The notes: a model not told the origin generated them from the sequence alone. A DNA stretch of 64,000 bases from CAWBBA01 sp963741625 (GCA_963741625.1 CAVUIT010000012.1:124001-188000), one strand, 5' to 3'; shown: positions 37,398 through 48,209, numbered from the stretch's first letter. Numbers and translations are program-made.

Positions 37398-39429
37398 TCA
37401 CACCTTTGCGTCGTAGTGCGAGTACTGCATTGTGAAAATACCCCTGCCCTGGCTCAGTGAACGCAGAGCAGTCGAATAACCGAACATGGTTACTAGCGGG
37501 ACTATAGCTTGCAGGACGGAAGTTTTTCCACGAGGAGTAACTTGCTCAAGCCTTCCGCGTCGGCTATTCAAGTCTGCGATAACCTCCCCAACGAATTCTT
37601 CGGGGACGACCACTTCGACACTCATGTATGGCTCCAGAAGAACAGGTGAGGCCTTTTCGCACGCCTCTTTACAGGCTTGCGACGCAGCGACTTTCAGGCC
37701 CAGTGGAGTCATGGACACAACGTCTTGGCCCAAGGCCTCAAGCGTGATCTTGACATCCACCACCTCGTTTCCGCCAAGAACGCCCGCCAGTGTGGCCTCC
37801 CGTGCCCCTTGTTCCACAGCGCTGATCAATTCCTGCGGTATGGTGTCCAGTCCGGCTGCAATATGGAAGCTCGTTCCCTCTCCTCTGGTTGCCGGTTCCA
37901 CTCTTACAGATACCTCACCAACATGGCGCACATCGTGAATTTCGCGGTCGAATATTAGATGAGCCTTGCCGGAAGATTGAATAGTTTCCTTGTAAACAAC
38001 CTGGGGTTTCCCCGTCTGGACCTCGACTGCGTACTCTCTTTTGAGACGATCCAGGACGATATCCAGGTGCAGCTCACCCATCCCCGATATGAGCAACTGG
38101 CCGGTTTCTTCATTCTCTCTGAAGGCAAAAGTTGGATCTTCGATTCCTATCTTTTCCAGACTTGACATCAGCCTTTCCTGATCGCTTCGAGTCTTGGGTT
38201 CGATAGCTATGGAAATCACCGGGATGTGCATGTCGAGTGACTCAAGGACCAGCGGGGCCGACGCATCGGTCAACGTATCTCCTGTCCTGGCTTCTTTCAG
38301 TCCCACGGCAAGGGCAATACTCCCTGCGGGGGCGGATTTGATCTTCTCACGTTTGTTGGCATGCATGAGGAATAGTCGAGCTACGCGCTCACGAACGCCG
38401 CGTGTGGCGTTATAGATCTCTTTTTCCGACTCGAGTTCACCCGAATAGACTCTGAGATAGGTGGTTCTTCGCCCCTGGTCCATCATGACTTTGAACGCGA
38501 GTGCACAAAGAGGCTCCCCCCGTTTGGGCGAGCGCTCTTCCTCAGCCCCTGTCTCCGGATTAATTCCAACGATCGGAGGGACATCCATTGGAGAAGGGAG
38601 AAAGTCGATGACCGCTTCGATAACGGGCTGTACACCTTGATTTTTCAGTGCAGAGCCGCAAAGGGTGGGGACAATTTTATTTGCTATTGTTCCTTCTCTC
38701 AGGCCCTTGATAATTTGCTTCTCATCCAGGTCGTCATGCTCGAGGTAGTATTCCAGAAGCTCTTCATCCATTTCCGCCGCGGTCTCTATCATAAATCTTC
38801 TGGCGCGATCCGCTTCGTCCATGATAGTCCGGCGGAATGTCGATGTACTCAAGCTCCTGGCCTTGACTTGCTTGATCCCAGATGATTCCTCTCATCCGAA
38901 TGAGATCCACGACTCCAAGGAACTCATCCGCAGACATCATGGGGATTTGTACAGGAACCGGATTTGCCCCCAATCGCTCTCGCATCATTGAAACCGCACG
39001 CTGAAAATTTGCCCCAAGACGATCCAGCTTGTTAACAAATGCGATTCGAGGAACCTTGTAGCGTTCGGCCTGATGCCACACCGTTTCGGTCTGTGGTTCC
39101 ACGCCGCCGACCCCGCACAGAACAGCCACGACTCCATCAAGGACCCGCAAAGAGCGTTCGACCTCGATAGTAAAATCCACGTGCCCAGGCGTATCGATCA
39201 AGTGGATCTCATAACCCTCCCAAGTAAAGGCTGTGGCTGCGGAGGTTATGGTTATGCCTCGTTCCTGCTCTTGAGGCATGTAGTCCATGGTAGCGGAGCC
39301 TTCATCGACTTCGCCGATCTTGTGAATTTTTTTTGTATAGAACAGAATTCTTTCGGTCAGGGTGGTTTTCCCGGCATCAATGTGAGCCATAATCCCTATG
39401 TTTCTGACCTTGGAAAGGTTTTGTGCCAC
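37398..39429 (-). pseudogene. fusA: Translation elongation factor G, one frameshift
   Basis: GTPase that moves tRNA and mRNA through the ribosome. The N-terminal part (38764-39429) has AHIDAGKTTLTERILFYT, DTPGHVDFTIEVERSL and NKLDRLGA; the rest (37398-38852) has domains II-V ending in RSLSQGRGIFTMQYSHY. The two parts join by removing one base near 38822, where EYIDIPPDY should pass to MDEADRARRFMIE. Total about 677 residues, slightly shorter than usual EF-G. Whether this is an assembly indel or a decaying second copy cannot be told; many deltaproteobacteria carry two fusA genes. Confidence 0.92.
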
Positions 39430-39728
39430 GATTACTCCCGTTGTCCCTTCTACGACGACACCGTTTTGGGGTCATACAAACCAGGCGACTGTTGGCCGGG
39501 GTTGTTGGGCCCACCTGAAATACAATAAGACCGGCCGGCGAGGAGACAAGAGTCTCTCTCCGGTCTCGGCAGCCTCAGGTGGCCTCAGCGCATGTGCGCA
39601 CAGATTACGCATCTTACTCAAACGTTGTCAAGTGGCTTACCATGCTAATATAGTTTGCCTTTTCCTCCCCTCCATGATAGAGTCGCATCCACCCGAAGTG
39701 CATTTTTCATGAATCGAGTGGTGATGTT

Positions 39729-40025
39729 ATGGAGACTATGGCCAATTTTTTTGAGTCAATCAATCGGTTCCTCGGAGTGACGGGACCCGGCGAACTGCTT
39801 ATGCATCCAGCATTCCTGGGTCTTTGCTTGGCATTTTTCATTTACGCAGTGGTCACGCACATGAAGTATTTTGCTCTGACTCTTGCCGGTGTGATGGGCG
39901 GGGCCGTGATATTTCATTATCTGTATCCAGCGGAAGGTTCCAACCTGCGTGATTTGCTGTCATTTATTGCTGCAATGGGCGGGATGGTGCTCGTGTTAGT
40001 CTATTTAGGATTTATTCGGGACTGA
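39729..40025 (+). CDS. Small membrane protein
   Basis: A 98-residue protein with three likely membrane helices (about 28-44, 46-65 and 76-95) and a short N-terminal cytoplasmic helix. No family recognised. Preceded by tggtgatgtt without a strong site. The 300 bases upstream hold the fusA promoter region on the other strand and no gene. Confidence 0.6.
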   Translation: METMANFFESINRFLGVTGPGELLMHPAFLGLCLAFFIYAVVTHMKYFALTLAGVMGGAVIFHYLYPAEGSNLRDLLSFIAAMGGMVLVLVYLGFIRD

Positions 40026-40160
40026 GAATCTCCCGCAGTAATACCTTGAAAATGCAAGCCGAGTCCGTGGAAGCCAACAAGACGGGCTCTCGGTACCGGA
40101 CCTTATCCCCCGTCTTGTGCGCTAAGCCTACCTATCCCAGCAAGTCCGACAGAGAGACCC

Positions 40161-40628
40161 ATGCCGTACATTGTGGATGGAAATAATGTAATGGCCCAGA
40201 CAGTGGGTTGGCACCGGGACAAGGCAGCGGCTCAGAGAAGCCTGATTCATGATCTGGTACGCTTTGTCGCCGTGCAGAAGGTGAAGCTCAAGGTTGTTTT
40301 TGATGGAGCGCCCAACGAGGAGTTCCCCGAAGGTCGCAAGTTTAAAGGCGTCCACATTCTGTACGCCCGCCCAGGTTCGGACGCGGATTCACGGATAATG
40401 GAATTGGTAAGCAAGGCCTCTTACAAACGAGATTTGGTGGCAGTGTCCTCGGACCGGGCGTTGGCCTCTTTTATCCAGCATCAAGGCGCGCGAGTTATAT
40501 CCTCTGGTGAGTTCAGGCGCCTGCTTGAAGAATGCCTCAAGCAGGTAAGTTCGATGGACAAGTCCGGCCAAGGGGACCGTGTAGATGTTGAAGAATGGCT
40601 TGAGTTTTTCGAGAAGTCGAAAGGATAA
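40161..40628 (+). CDS. NYN-domain (YacP-like) ribonuclease
   Basis: A 155-residue PIN-like endoribonuclease. YIVDGNNVMAQ at the start, VVFDGAP near 48 and VSSDRALASFIQHQGARVISSGEF are the NYN/YacP motifs, with Asp residues for metal binding. It may process mRNA as does B. subtilis Rae1/YacP; inference by family. It ends 10 bases before the laccase-domain gene. Confidence 0.85.
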   Translation: MPYIVDGNNVMAQTVGWHRDKAAAQRSLIHDLVRFVAVQKVKLKVVFDGAPNEEFPEGRKFKGVHILYARPGSDADSRIMELVSKASYKRDLVAVSSDRALASFIQHQGARVISSGEFRRLLEECLKQVSSMDKSGQGDRVDVEEWLEFFEKSKG

Positions 40629-40638
40629 GTTCTAGCGG

Positions 40639-41478
40639 ATGATTTCGACTGGCACCAAAGCCGTTCTTTCTTCTTGCACCGCACCGGCAACCGCTACAAA
40701 TGGCATTGTGGCTCTTGTATTGCCGAAAATTGGACGAACCAACTCTGTCATGGCATTTTCTGTACGGACGGGGGGCTGTTCTCCGCCCCCTTTCGAGTCT
40801 CTCAACTTCTCGGTCAGCCAGGGTGATGCCCTTGAAAATGTCCGCCGCAATTACACGATACTCGCCAAATGCCTCGGGATTGAAGCCGACCGAATTGTAA
40901 CTTGTCGACAGGTGCACCAAGACAGTGTGGAAATCATCGACGCCCTTCCCCAGGTTCCTCCGCGTGCTGATGCGATCATAACTTCCAATCCTGGAATTTA
41001 TCCGGCTATCAAGACAGCAGATTGCCTTCCCATTCTATTGTTGGACCCGGTGCGTCGAGTCGCTGGAGCGATACACGCAGGGTGGCGGGGGACGGTGCTG
41101 AGGATCACGCGCAAGGTCGTTCGAATGATGAAAAGCCGCTATGGAACAAATCCCACAGACTTAATAGCAGGTCTGGGGCCTGCCATCGGACCATGTTGCT
41201 ATGAGGTGGACGAGGTCGTCTTAAAGCCATTCCGTCAAGGCTTTCCCCAGGCTGAACAATTTATCATCAAATCTCAATCGGGAGACCGGTCGAAGGAGAG
41301 CCTTCGCCTGGATCTGGTCGGAGCGAATCGCTTTGAACTGATTCAAGAAGGGGTGCCTTTGGCCAACATCCATTCAACAGAGCTTTGCACTTCCTGCAAT
41401 TCGGCCCTTCTTTTCTCGTATAGAAGAGACGGAGTCAAATCAGGACGCCACCTCGCCCTAACTGGATTTATTCCGTGA
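40639..41478 (+). CDS. Laccase-domain (PgeF/YfiH) protein
   Basis: A 279-residue protein of the PgeF/YfiH family, which acts on purine nucleosides or peptidoglycan-linked substrates. Motifs: CRQVHQDSVEII, TADCLPILLLDP (Cys and His metal site), AGAIHAGWRGTVLRI, GLGPAIGPCCYEVD and CTSCNSALLFSYRRDG. Frame intact, usual length. Directly follows the NYN gene, so likely one operon. Confidence 0.93.
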   Translation: MISTGTKAVLSSCTAPATATNGIVALVLPKIGRTNSVMAFSVRTGGCSPPPFESLNFSVSQGDALENVRRNYTILAKCLGIEADRIVTCRQVHQDSVEIIDALPQVPPRADAIITSNPGIYPAIKTADCLPILLLDPVRRVAGAIHAGWRGTVLRITRKVVRMMKSRYGTNPTDLIAGLGPAIGPCCYEVDEVVLKPFRQGFPQAEQFIIKSQSGDRSKESLRLDLVGANRFELIQEGVPLANIHSTELCTSCNSALLFSYRRDGVKSGRHLALTGFIP

Positions 41479-41633
41479 AGCCAATTTGCCCGGAGAGGCC
41501 CTTATTTAGTTCCTCATTCTTCTTTATGTAGCCTCATACCTGTTCGCGGTCGGACAATGAATAATCCGCCAAATCAAACACGGATCTGGTGCCCGCGTAA
41601 GCGTTGGTTTTGCCAGTAACCAATTCTCGCTGT

Positions 41634-43016
41634 TTAAGAGCGAACTGGTATCACTCGACGTAGCAATGCCTTCATGCCGATGGCCGCGTCCTCGGGGAGC
41701 ACGTAGGTGGGCACTCCTGCTTCATGCAGTCTGGACCGATCCGGCTCAATTCGTCGGATAGATCCGATGAAACAGGCTACGATAGGTTTGGGGAAGCGGT
41801 GGGCCAGCTCAATCAGGGCATCTGACGGATATGCCCAATTCTTGTGTTCGCAGAAGATGGCCAGAAGCGCGTCCACAGACTGGTCTTCCAAAACGGCCTC
41901 GGCGATGTCGTGAAAGGGTTTTGTCAAGAAAGCGCCTGCGGCGCCGTCCACAGGGTTCTTGTAGACGACCGGAACTGACGGCCCAAGGATTTCGGCTATG
42001 CGCCGAATGGTTCTTTCCTCCAGTTCAGCCAGCTCACAGCCTGCTTCTGTACGAAGCACATCCCAGGCCACAATACTGGGTCCGGCAGTGTGAGTAAAGA
42101 TACCGAGCCTTTTACCTGTCGGCATTTTACTTATAGCAAGCGCCTTGCAAACGCTGATCATTTCTGAAACGGAACCCACTGTCTGAGCACCCGCCTGGCG
42201 CAGCGCCCCTTCCCATATTCGAACGGCACCGGCCGCTGCCCCCGTGTGAGTGACCGTAACGCTATCCGCGTCTTCGCCGGTACCGCCCTTGTACACAATA
42301 ACTGGCTTGTCCGGCGTTATCTTGGTGACCTGATCTACGAAGGCTCTAGGTTCCGCGCATCCTTCCGTGAAGACACCTATTACGCTCGTATCAGGGTCAT
42401 CTTTCAGGTATTCCAGTAAAACGTGAAATTCCAGGTTAACCCTATTCCCTACGCCAATCCATTTAGCTATGCCCAAGCCTTCATCATCCGCTCGCCCTTT
42501 GATACCAAGCCCGATTCCCCCACTCTGGCTGAGAAACGACACATTCCCCGCATGCAGAACCCGGGGGTAAAAGGTGACGTTGAGCTTGGCACGAGCATTG
42601 AGAAATCCTAAGGTGTTGGGGCCGACTACCGGCATATCACCCGCGGCTTCTCTAAGTTTGTTCTGGAGCTCCAAACCGTCAGGCCCCATCTCCGCGTAAC
42701 CGCCGGCCACCACAGCGGCGCCGCCGACTCCGAGCCGGCGTAACCAGGCAACTATTTTTACAGTGGAATGCTGATTCAGTGCCACCACCGCCAAGTCCGG
42801 GACTTCGGGAAGATCATCGAGATCTTTATACACTCGTAGTCCCAGGATTCTTTCGTGCCGCGGGTGAACAGGATACACGGATCCTGGAAATCCCCCGGTA
42901 ACAACACTGTCCATAATCGCATGGCCCACCTTGTCGGGGCTATCACCTGCCCCGATTATCGCGACCGACCGGGGAGCAAACATCTTGTTCAGTCTTTCCC
43001 GAAGACCTTCATCCAT
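41634..43016 (-). CDS. CoA-binding acyl-CoA synthetase (ADP-forming) alpha-type protein
   Basis: A 460-residue protein: a Rossmann CoA-binding domain (FAPRSVAIIGAGDSPDKVGHAIM to about 120), then two succinyl-CoA-ligase-like domains with NTLGFLNARAKLNVTF, SQSGGIGLGI, and THTGAAAGAVRIWEGAL carrying the phosphorylated His. The ATP-grasp beta part is absent, so a separate beta subunit would be needed or the protein has another role. Start at the ATG 43016 (aaggat upstream). Convergent with the laccase-domain gene; 155-base gap without a clear terminator. Confidence 0.85.
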   Translation of the reverse strand: MDEGLRERLNKMFAPRSVAIIGAGDSPDKVGHAIMDSVVTGGFPGSVYPVHPRHERILGLRVYKDLDDLPEVPDLAVVALNQHSTVKIVAWLRRLGVGGAAVVAGGYAEMGPDGLELQNKLREAAGDMPVVGPNTLGFLNARAKLNVTFYPRVLHAGNVSFLSQSGGIGLGIKGRADDEGLGIAKWIGVGNRVNLEFHVLLEYLKDDPDTSVIGVFTEGCAEPRAFVDQVTKITPDKPVIVYKGGTGEDADSVTVTHTGAAAGAVRIWEGALRQAGAQTVGSVSEMISVCKALAISKMPTGKRLGIFTHTAGPSIVAWDVLRTEAGCELAELEERTIRRIAEILGPSVPVVYKNPVDGAAGAFLTKPFHDIAEAVLEDQSVDALLAIFCEHKNWAYPSDALIELAHRFPKPIVACFIGSIRRIEPDRSRLHEAGVPTYVLPEDAAIGMKALLRRVIPVRS

Positions 43017-43055
43017 CAAACCGATCCTTTCTGTTCCATTGTAGTACAGGCCGAG

Positions 43056-44261
43056 CTAAACGGAGGCATGAGGAAACAGGATCGTGAACGTTGTGCCGCC
43101 GGATTCCTGACAGCCACGGACATCGCGCACATGAGGGCAGAGCGAGATTCTTCCAGGGCAGTGATCGCGGCTGGTCGGAATATATCGGCATCGTCGGCTC
43201 TCAAATGAGATTTCAAACGACCCTCCTTCTGAAAGTATCTTTAATCTCAACAATTCTAGACCCTTGCCTCCTGCGTTGAAGTCAAAAGGGTCTTTGCTGG
43301 AATACTCATCAGTTGCTTGAGTATGATGAAATCCCTCGAAAATGAACCTCTGATCTGCCAGAGGGATTCCTACTCCTTCATCCTTCACCTGCAATCGAAC
43401 ACCTGAAGGCATATCTTTTAGCGAAACAGTTATCGTGCCTTCGTCCGGAGTGTTTTCAATAGCGTTTTTTACGAGGGTTTCAAGAATAATGATGAAAGTT
43501 CTGGGGTCAACAACGTCGGTTTTCACAGGGGAGAGGTCCGAGATCAGCAAAACTGACCTGTCAGAAGCTGCCTTTCGAAGTCTTCTGAGATTCTCTTCGA
43601 TCACGGATGCCATATCGAAAGGTTCTGGTCTAGGAGCGGGCGGGGAAAAAACCTGCTCCACGACAGCATGTATGTCTGTCAATCTCTGAAGATTTCGCCG
43701 AATTCGCTCTATGTTCTTCTCCGATGGCTTGGCGTCTGCACCTACTTTACTGAGGTTTTCTACGGATGCACTGATGATGGCAAGGGGGGTGGCTATCTCG
43801 TGTGACAAGTGATTTACTGCTCTTCTCCGGGCCCGTTCGAGGGACTTGAACGCTGTGATGTCTCGGAAGACTATGACAACGCTTTGCATGGCGGGACTGC
43901 ATTCATCGACTTCCAGAAAAGCCGTTGCTACTGAAAGGTCCACAGACTGTCCATCCCGTCGCTTAAACTTGACTTCCCGGTGCAAGGAATGGTGTCCGCT
44001 GTGAAACAGATTCACCAGGACTTGGCAAAAATCATCATTGTCCTGATCTCCGGAAAACGCCTCTTGAAAATGCTTGCCTCTGAGTTCCTCTTCGGTGAAG
44101 TCCAAAATGCGGAGAGCAGCAGGATTTACCGTGAAGATATCACCGTTGCATTCAAGAGTGACCACCCCTTCATTCATGCTTCGGAGGATCAACTTTTCGA
44201 TTGGTTCCATCCCAGTATAATTGTCGTGTTCAGAGGTTTCGGTGAGATCATCGGTGATCAT
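43056..44261 (-). CDS. PAS sensor histidine kinase with Cys-rich insertion
   Basis: A 401-residue cytoplasmic kinase with no membrane helix. PAS domain (about 24-135, NEGVVTLECNGDIFTVNPAAL), DHp H-box VNHLSHEIATPLAII (phospho-His), N-box LVKNAIENTPDEG, G1 VKDEGVGIPLAD, G2 GGKGLELLRLKI. Between G2 and the last strand (GGTTFTILFP) is a segment with four Cys and two His (RRCRY, DHCPG, LCPHV, RGCQESGG). I recall this insertion in other deltaproteobacterial kinases; it may sense metal or redox. No response regulator gene is adjacent. The CoA-binding gene follows with a 37-base gap. Confidence 0.88.
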   Translation of the reverse strand: MITDDLTETSEHDNYTGMEPIEKLILRSMNEGVVTLECNGDIFTVNPAALRILDFTEEELRGKHFQEAFSGDQDNDDFCQVLVNLFHSGHHSLHREVKFKRRDGQSVDLSVATAFLEVDECSPAMQSVVIVFRDITAFKSLERARRRAVNHLSHEIATPLAIISASVENLSKVGADAKPSEKNIERIRRNLQRLTDIHAVVEQVFSPPAPRPEPFDMASVIEENLRRLRKAASDRSVLLISDLSPVKTDVVDPRTFIIILETLVKNAIENTPDEGTITVSLKDMPSGVRLQVKDEGVGIPLADQRFIFEGFHHTQATDEYSSKDPFDFNAGGKGLELLRLKILSEGGSFEISFESRRCRYIPTSRDHCPGRISLCPHVRDVRGCQESGGTTFTILFPHASV

Positions 44262-44628
44262 GGCATCTTCCTTGTCGCGCCCGATGAATACTGATCACCG
44301 TATCAAAGAAATGCTTGGTGCTCAAAATGCTTTCCCTCCCAGTCTGTCACTCTATTGGTTCATCTGCACATGGCCTGCTGGTTTTCTCAGGATCTGACAC
44401 GGCTTGCCGGGAGTATACTCATGGAACGATGTTTCAAACAAGCTGTCTTCTATAATGTGATGATAAGCTAGAATGCGTGCGGCGACCAGCCATCCACGAT
44501 GGAATGGAAAAAAACCTGTGCCGCCTTTTCCAGAAAAACTTAATGAGTCACATAGAAGTAGACAAGTAACCTCATGTTGTGGTAACATTAAACTAAGCAT
44601 GTACCTGTGAAAAAAGGAGTTTTAAAAG

Positions 44629-46101
44629 ATGCGATCGGCAGGATGGATCGCAGCGACCCTGGCGTTGACTCTTGTGGCTGCTCAATCCATGGCCTTGGAT
44701 GAGAAAGCGGAAAATTATCTTGAGAGCGGAAAGGCGGCTCAACGGACAGGCGATTACAATAAAGCCATCGATCAATTTACGCGGGCAATCCGTGTAGACC
44801 CCGCGAATTCAGACGCATTTTTCCGGCGAGGACTCTCGTACGAGCGACTGGGAAATGCGAAAGAAGCAATTAACGATTATACCAAGGCCCTTCAACTCAA
44901 TCCCCGGCTCGAGACAGCCTTCAACAACCGGGGAAGCGTCTATTATAGGCAGGGTGATTTTGATAAGGCGATCCAGGACTATACACAAGCCATTGAACTT
45001 AATCCTTCCTACGCTCTGGCCTACTATAACCGGGGCAACGCTTATCACGGGAAAGGCGACTTCGATCGGTCTGTTCAAGATTTTACGCGGGCGATTGAAA
45101 TCAACCCCGCAGATCGCGACTCGTACAACAACCGTGGTTGGGCGCTGCTGCAAAAGAACGAGCCTGAGCAGGCAATTAAAGACTTCAATTATGCACTACA
45201 ACTAGACCCGGAATATGCCCTCGCCTACTACAACCGAGGCAACGCCCGACTCAAAGTTGGAGATAATGAAGCTTCCATAAGAGATCTCTCCAAAGCCATT
45301 GAGTTGAATCCTCAATATGCCCTCGCCTACTTTCAAAGGGGAAACGCCTACTTCAAAAAAGATAACTTTGACCAAGCCATTAGTGACTATAACCAAGCGG
45401 TCAGAATCAACCCTGCGTACGCGGATGTGTACAACAATCGCGGCTGGGTATTCTTCAAGAAGGGAAACACTACACAAGCTCTTCGTGATGCGTCGAAAGC
45501 GATTTCTCTGAATCCCAACCTGGCAAGGGCTTATGCCAACCGGGGTTGGGTCCACAAGAGCCGCGGCGAATGCGCCAAAGCGATTCCCGATTTTACAAAA
45601 GCGCTGGAACTTGAAGACGGGCCTGCGGCTGTGTACACGTTTCGAGCCGGCTGTTACCTGGACGCGAATCAGCAAGAACCCGCCATGAAAGATCTAGAGC
45701 GAGCAGTCAATCTGGATGCCGGCGATCCCGAGACGTTGCAGCAATTGGGGGTCCTGAAAGAGAATTCCGGGGATTATGATGCCGCCATCAAACTGTTTAC
45801 TTCGCTTGTTTCTTCGCGCCCCGATGATCCGGCTGCGCACTTCAATCTGGGAGTAGCTTTGGGGAAGAAAGGGCGAGTTTCAGACGCGGTCCGGGAATTC
45901 ACCAGATGTTTGGAGTTGGACCCGAAGAATAGAGAAGCACTGTTTAAGAGGGCCATTGCCTTTGAGTTCTTAGGCGACAGCAAAAGCTCCCAGGCGGATT
46001 TTGCAGCGGGCTTACGCTTGCCGGAAAAAAAGGAAGTTTCCCGCCCGCTTAGGCAGCCCGTGAGCACCGCACACGTAAAGGAAATGATGACGTCTCGTTA
46101 G
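44629..46101 (+). CDS. Exported TPR-repeat protein, first of a tandem pair
   Basis: A 490-residue protein: signal peptide (MRSAGWIAATLALTLVAAQSMA), then about 12-13 tetratricopeptide repeats of 34 residues, each with the pattern A-Y-NRG-A-Y...G-D-F-D-x-A-I-x-D-Y-x-x-A-I-x-L-N-P. The best repeats are at residues 30-330. Ribosome site aaggag ten bases upstream. Acts as a protein-protein scaffold, probably periplasmic. It ends three bases before the second TPR gene. Confidence 0.9.
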   Translation: MRSAGWIAATLALTLVAAQSMALDEKAENYLESGKAAQRTGDYNKAIDQFTRAIRVDPANSDAFFRRGLSYERLGNAKEAINDYTKALQLNPRLETAFNNRGSVYYRQGDFDKAIQDYTQAIELNPSYALAYYNRGNAYHGKGDFDRSVQDFTRAIEINPADRDSYNNRGWALLQKNEPEQAIKDFNYALQLDPEYALAYYNRGNARLKVGDNEASIRDLSKAIELNPQYALAYFQRGNAYFKKDNFDQAISDYNQAVRINPAYADVYNNRGWVFFKKGNTTQALRDASKAISLNPNLARAYANRGWVHKSRGECAKAIPDFTKALELEDGPAAVYTFRAGCYLDANQQEPAMKDLERAVNLDAGDPETLQQLGVLKENSGDYDAAIKLFTSLVSSRPDDPAAHFNLGVALGKKGRVSDAVREFTRCLELDPKNREALFKRAIAFEFLGDSKSSQADFAAGLRLPEKKEVSRPLRQPVSTAHVKEMMTSR

Positions 46102-46104
46102 ATT

Positions 46105-47760
46105 ATGCCTTGGTGCCCGCTTGCTGGGAAGAGGAACTCATTTGTCCGCATTCCCCTCAAACTTAAGCTTGATAAAATTGACTCATGGGGCAAAAGCGTG
46201 GGCTCATATCGAACCTCGATACTAATACTTTTGATCTTTGCTGTCGCTCTCATAGCGCCTGTTTCATCGCGCGCTGCGGAGAACCCAAAGACCTTGTTCT
46301 CTGAGGCGGTGGAGGCCCACTGGAAATTGGAACTGGACAAGGCCATTCAACTTTACACTCGTGTACTTGCAATCGACGCGAATAATGCCCAGGCGTACTT
46401 CAACCGTGGGGTGGCCTACCGATCCAAGGGGGACGAAAACCGCGCTTTCGCAGATTTTGCTCAAGCAATCGCGAAGGATCCCGGACTGGTGGACGCCTTA
46501 TATGGCCGAGGTCTTATTAACCTTCACCGCAAAGCGTATGACAAGGCGCTGGAAGACATGGACCGAGTCATAGAGTTGGACCCGAAGCATTCCGGTGCAT
46601 ATCGTATGCGCGGAGAAGCGCAAATTGGTCTCGCAAACTTCGAGGCTGCGCTGGCGGATTTGAATGAAGCCCTGAAGCTATACCCCCCTGACAGCGAAAC
46701 CTATTTCCTCAGGTCAATCGTCTACCAGAAGCAAAAGAATTCGGATAAAGCCCTGGCGGACCTTGACAAGACTCTGGAACTAAACCCGAAGTACGTCGGT
46801 GCATGGTTGAAAAGGGGAAATCTCTTTGTCGCGGAAGGGAAACCAAAGAAAGCAGTGGAGGATTACAACCGGGCCATCAATTTTGACCCTAACAATGCTG
46901 AAGCATTCAATAATCGCGGCTGGGCCAAGGCGGAGTTGGGAAATTTGGATGAAGCGATAGCGGATTTCTCCAGTGCCCTCGAGTTAGATCCCAAATTTGC
47001 GCTCGCCCTGTCAAACCGCGCCGCGGTTTATCGCAAGATGGCTCGGAATGATGCTGCTCTGGCGGATTACACTCGTCTACTTGAACTGAAGAATTCGGAT
47101 CCTGCTATCTATGTCGCCAGAGGGACTATCCTTTTGGATATGGACCGGGGCAAAGACGCTATTAAGGATTTTGATCGTGCATTAGAATATCAACCTCAAG
47201 AGCCTTCGATTCTCGCGCTGCGAGGCCGAGCCAGAGTAATTACCAGCCGATACAAAGACGCCATAGAGGACTTGAAAGTGGCTCTGGAGGCCGAACCGGA
47301 CAATGTGGAGGCCCTGCTCAGTCGCGGGACGGCGTACGAAGCTGTGAAATCGTACAAGAACGCCATAAAAGATTTTTCGCGAGCCATACAGATTGACCTT
47401 GGATCTGCTACAGCAGAAATGTACTACAATCTTGGGAAAAACTATCTTCTCGACGGAGATTTAGATAACGCTGTCACAACTCTGACTAAAGTGGTTCAGA
47501 TGCAACCTACTCATGGTTTGGGGTATGCGAACCGCGGGGTTGCATATAAAGAAAAAGGGGAGTACGCGCAAGCTGTGGACGATTTTCGCAAGGCCCGGTC
47601 GCTCTTGAAGGAACAGGACCGGATCGCAACCGTAGGCCGTCTTTTGAATGAAACGGAGAAGCGCATCCAAGCATCTCGCCGCCTCGCTCCTGTTCCAATC
47701 ATTCCTCAAAACTCACTGGACCCGGAAACTCAGCCCTCCACAGAAAAGCGGCTCTGGTAG
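46105..47760 (+). CDS. Exported TPR-repeat protein, second of a tandem pair
   Basis: A 551-residue protein with a basic N-terminus, a hydrophobic segment (SILILLIFAVALIAPVSS, about 33-50) and about 13 TPRs with the same D-K-A-I/L-x-D-L...L-x-P-x pattern as the neighbour. The pair probably arose by duplication and is co-transcribed. The start may lie at 46105 or further in; a gtggtg-like site is not obvious. The C-terminal 40 residues are disordered. Partner unknown. Confidence 0.87.
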   Translation: MPWCPLAGKRNSFVRIPLKLKLDKIDSWGKSVGSYRTSILILLIFAVALIAPVSSRAAENPKTLFSEAVEAHWKLELDKAIQLYTRVLAIDANNAQAYFNRGVAYRSKGDENRAFADFAQAIAKDPGLVDALYGRGLINLHRKAYDKALEDMDRVIELDPKHSGAYRMRGEAQIGLANFEAALADLNEALKLYPPDSETYFLRSIVYQKQKNSDKALADLDKTLELNPKYVGAWLKRGNLFVAEGKPKKAVEDYNRAINFDPNNAEAFNNRGWAKAELGNLDEAIADFSSALELDPKFALALSNRAAVYRKMARNDAALADYTRLLELKNSDPAIYVARGTILLDMDRGKDAIKDFDRALEYQPQEPSILALRGRARVITSRYKDAIEDLKVALEAEPDNVEALLSRGTAYEAVKSYKNAIKDFSRAIQIDLGSATAEMYYNLGKNYLLDGDLDNAVTTLTKVVQMQPTHGLGYANRGVAYKEKGEYAQAVDDFRKARSLLKEQDRIATVGRLLNETEKRIQASRRLAPVPIIPQNSLDPETQPSTEKRLW

Positions 47761-48160
47761 CATCTTTCTCCGTCAACAGCGCCAGCCGTTGAATCCGTCA
47801 CACGGGCAGCCCTAAAGTATATATAGAAAAGCAGGAGTTACAGATAAAAAAGGATTATTGTTTGTAAAAATGGATAATGTGCAACTGACGGTTGTTGGAT
47901 TTGAAGATCGTTGGCAATCAATGTTGTTGACTTAAGGCGCCTGACGATGTCGCAATTTCTCACGCCATTAGCTAACGCGGCGATCTAAGTTTTTAGGCAT
48001 ATTCTGGACTCAGGCTTTCGCAGGGGTGACGGTGTGGGCTGACACGATTAGCCTAAATCGGACGGCAGTGTCGCTACGAATGTTTCTTGTGGGGCTCAGG
48101 CAGAGGCAAGTGAATAATACAACATGGAAGGAACATAGAAGCAGGGCCTAGCTCTTATTC
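47761..48160. other. Gene-free border of the decayed island
   Basis: No gene of note; a 21-residue frame at 47870 is likely chance. GC content starts to fall here toward the island. Confidence 0.4.
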
Positions 48161-48162
48161 TC

Positions 48163-48209
48163 TGGTAGGCGGGAGAGGATTTCAACCTCCGACCACTGCC
48201 GTGTGAAGG
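48163..48209 (-). tRNA. tRNA-Val(CAC)-like 3' half, remnant
   Basis: On the minus strand: anticodon loop ttcacac, stem ggcag, a T arm ggagg-ttgaaat-cctct, acceptor cccgcct, discriminator A and CCA. The 5' half (acceptor, D arm, 5' anticodon stem) is missing; the stem partner reads ttcc instead of ctgcc. The T loop has G where C is normal. It is a typical att duplication of an integrated element. Confidence 0.7.
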
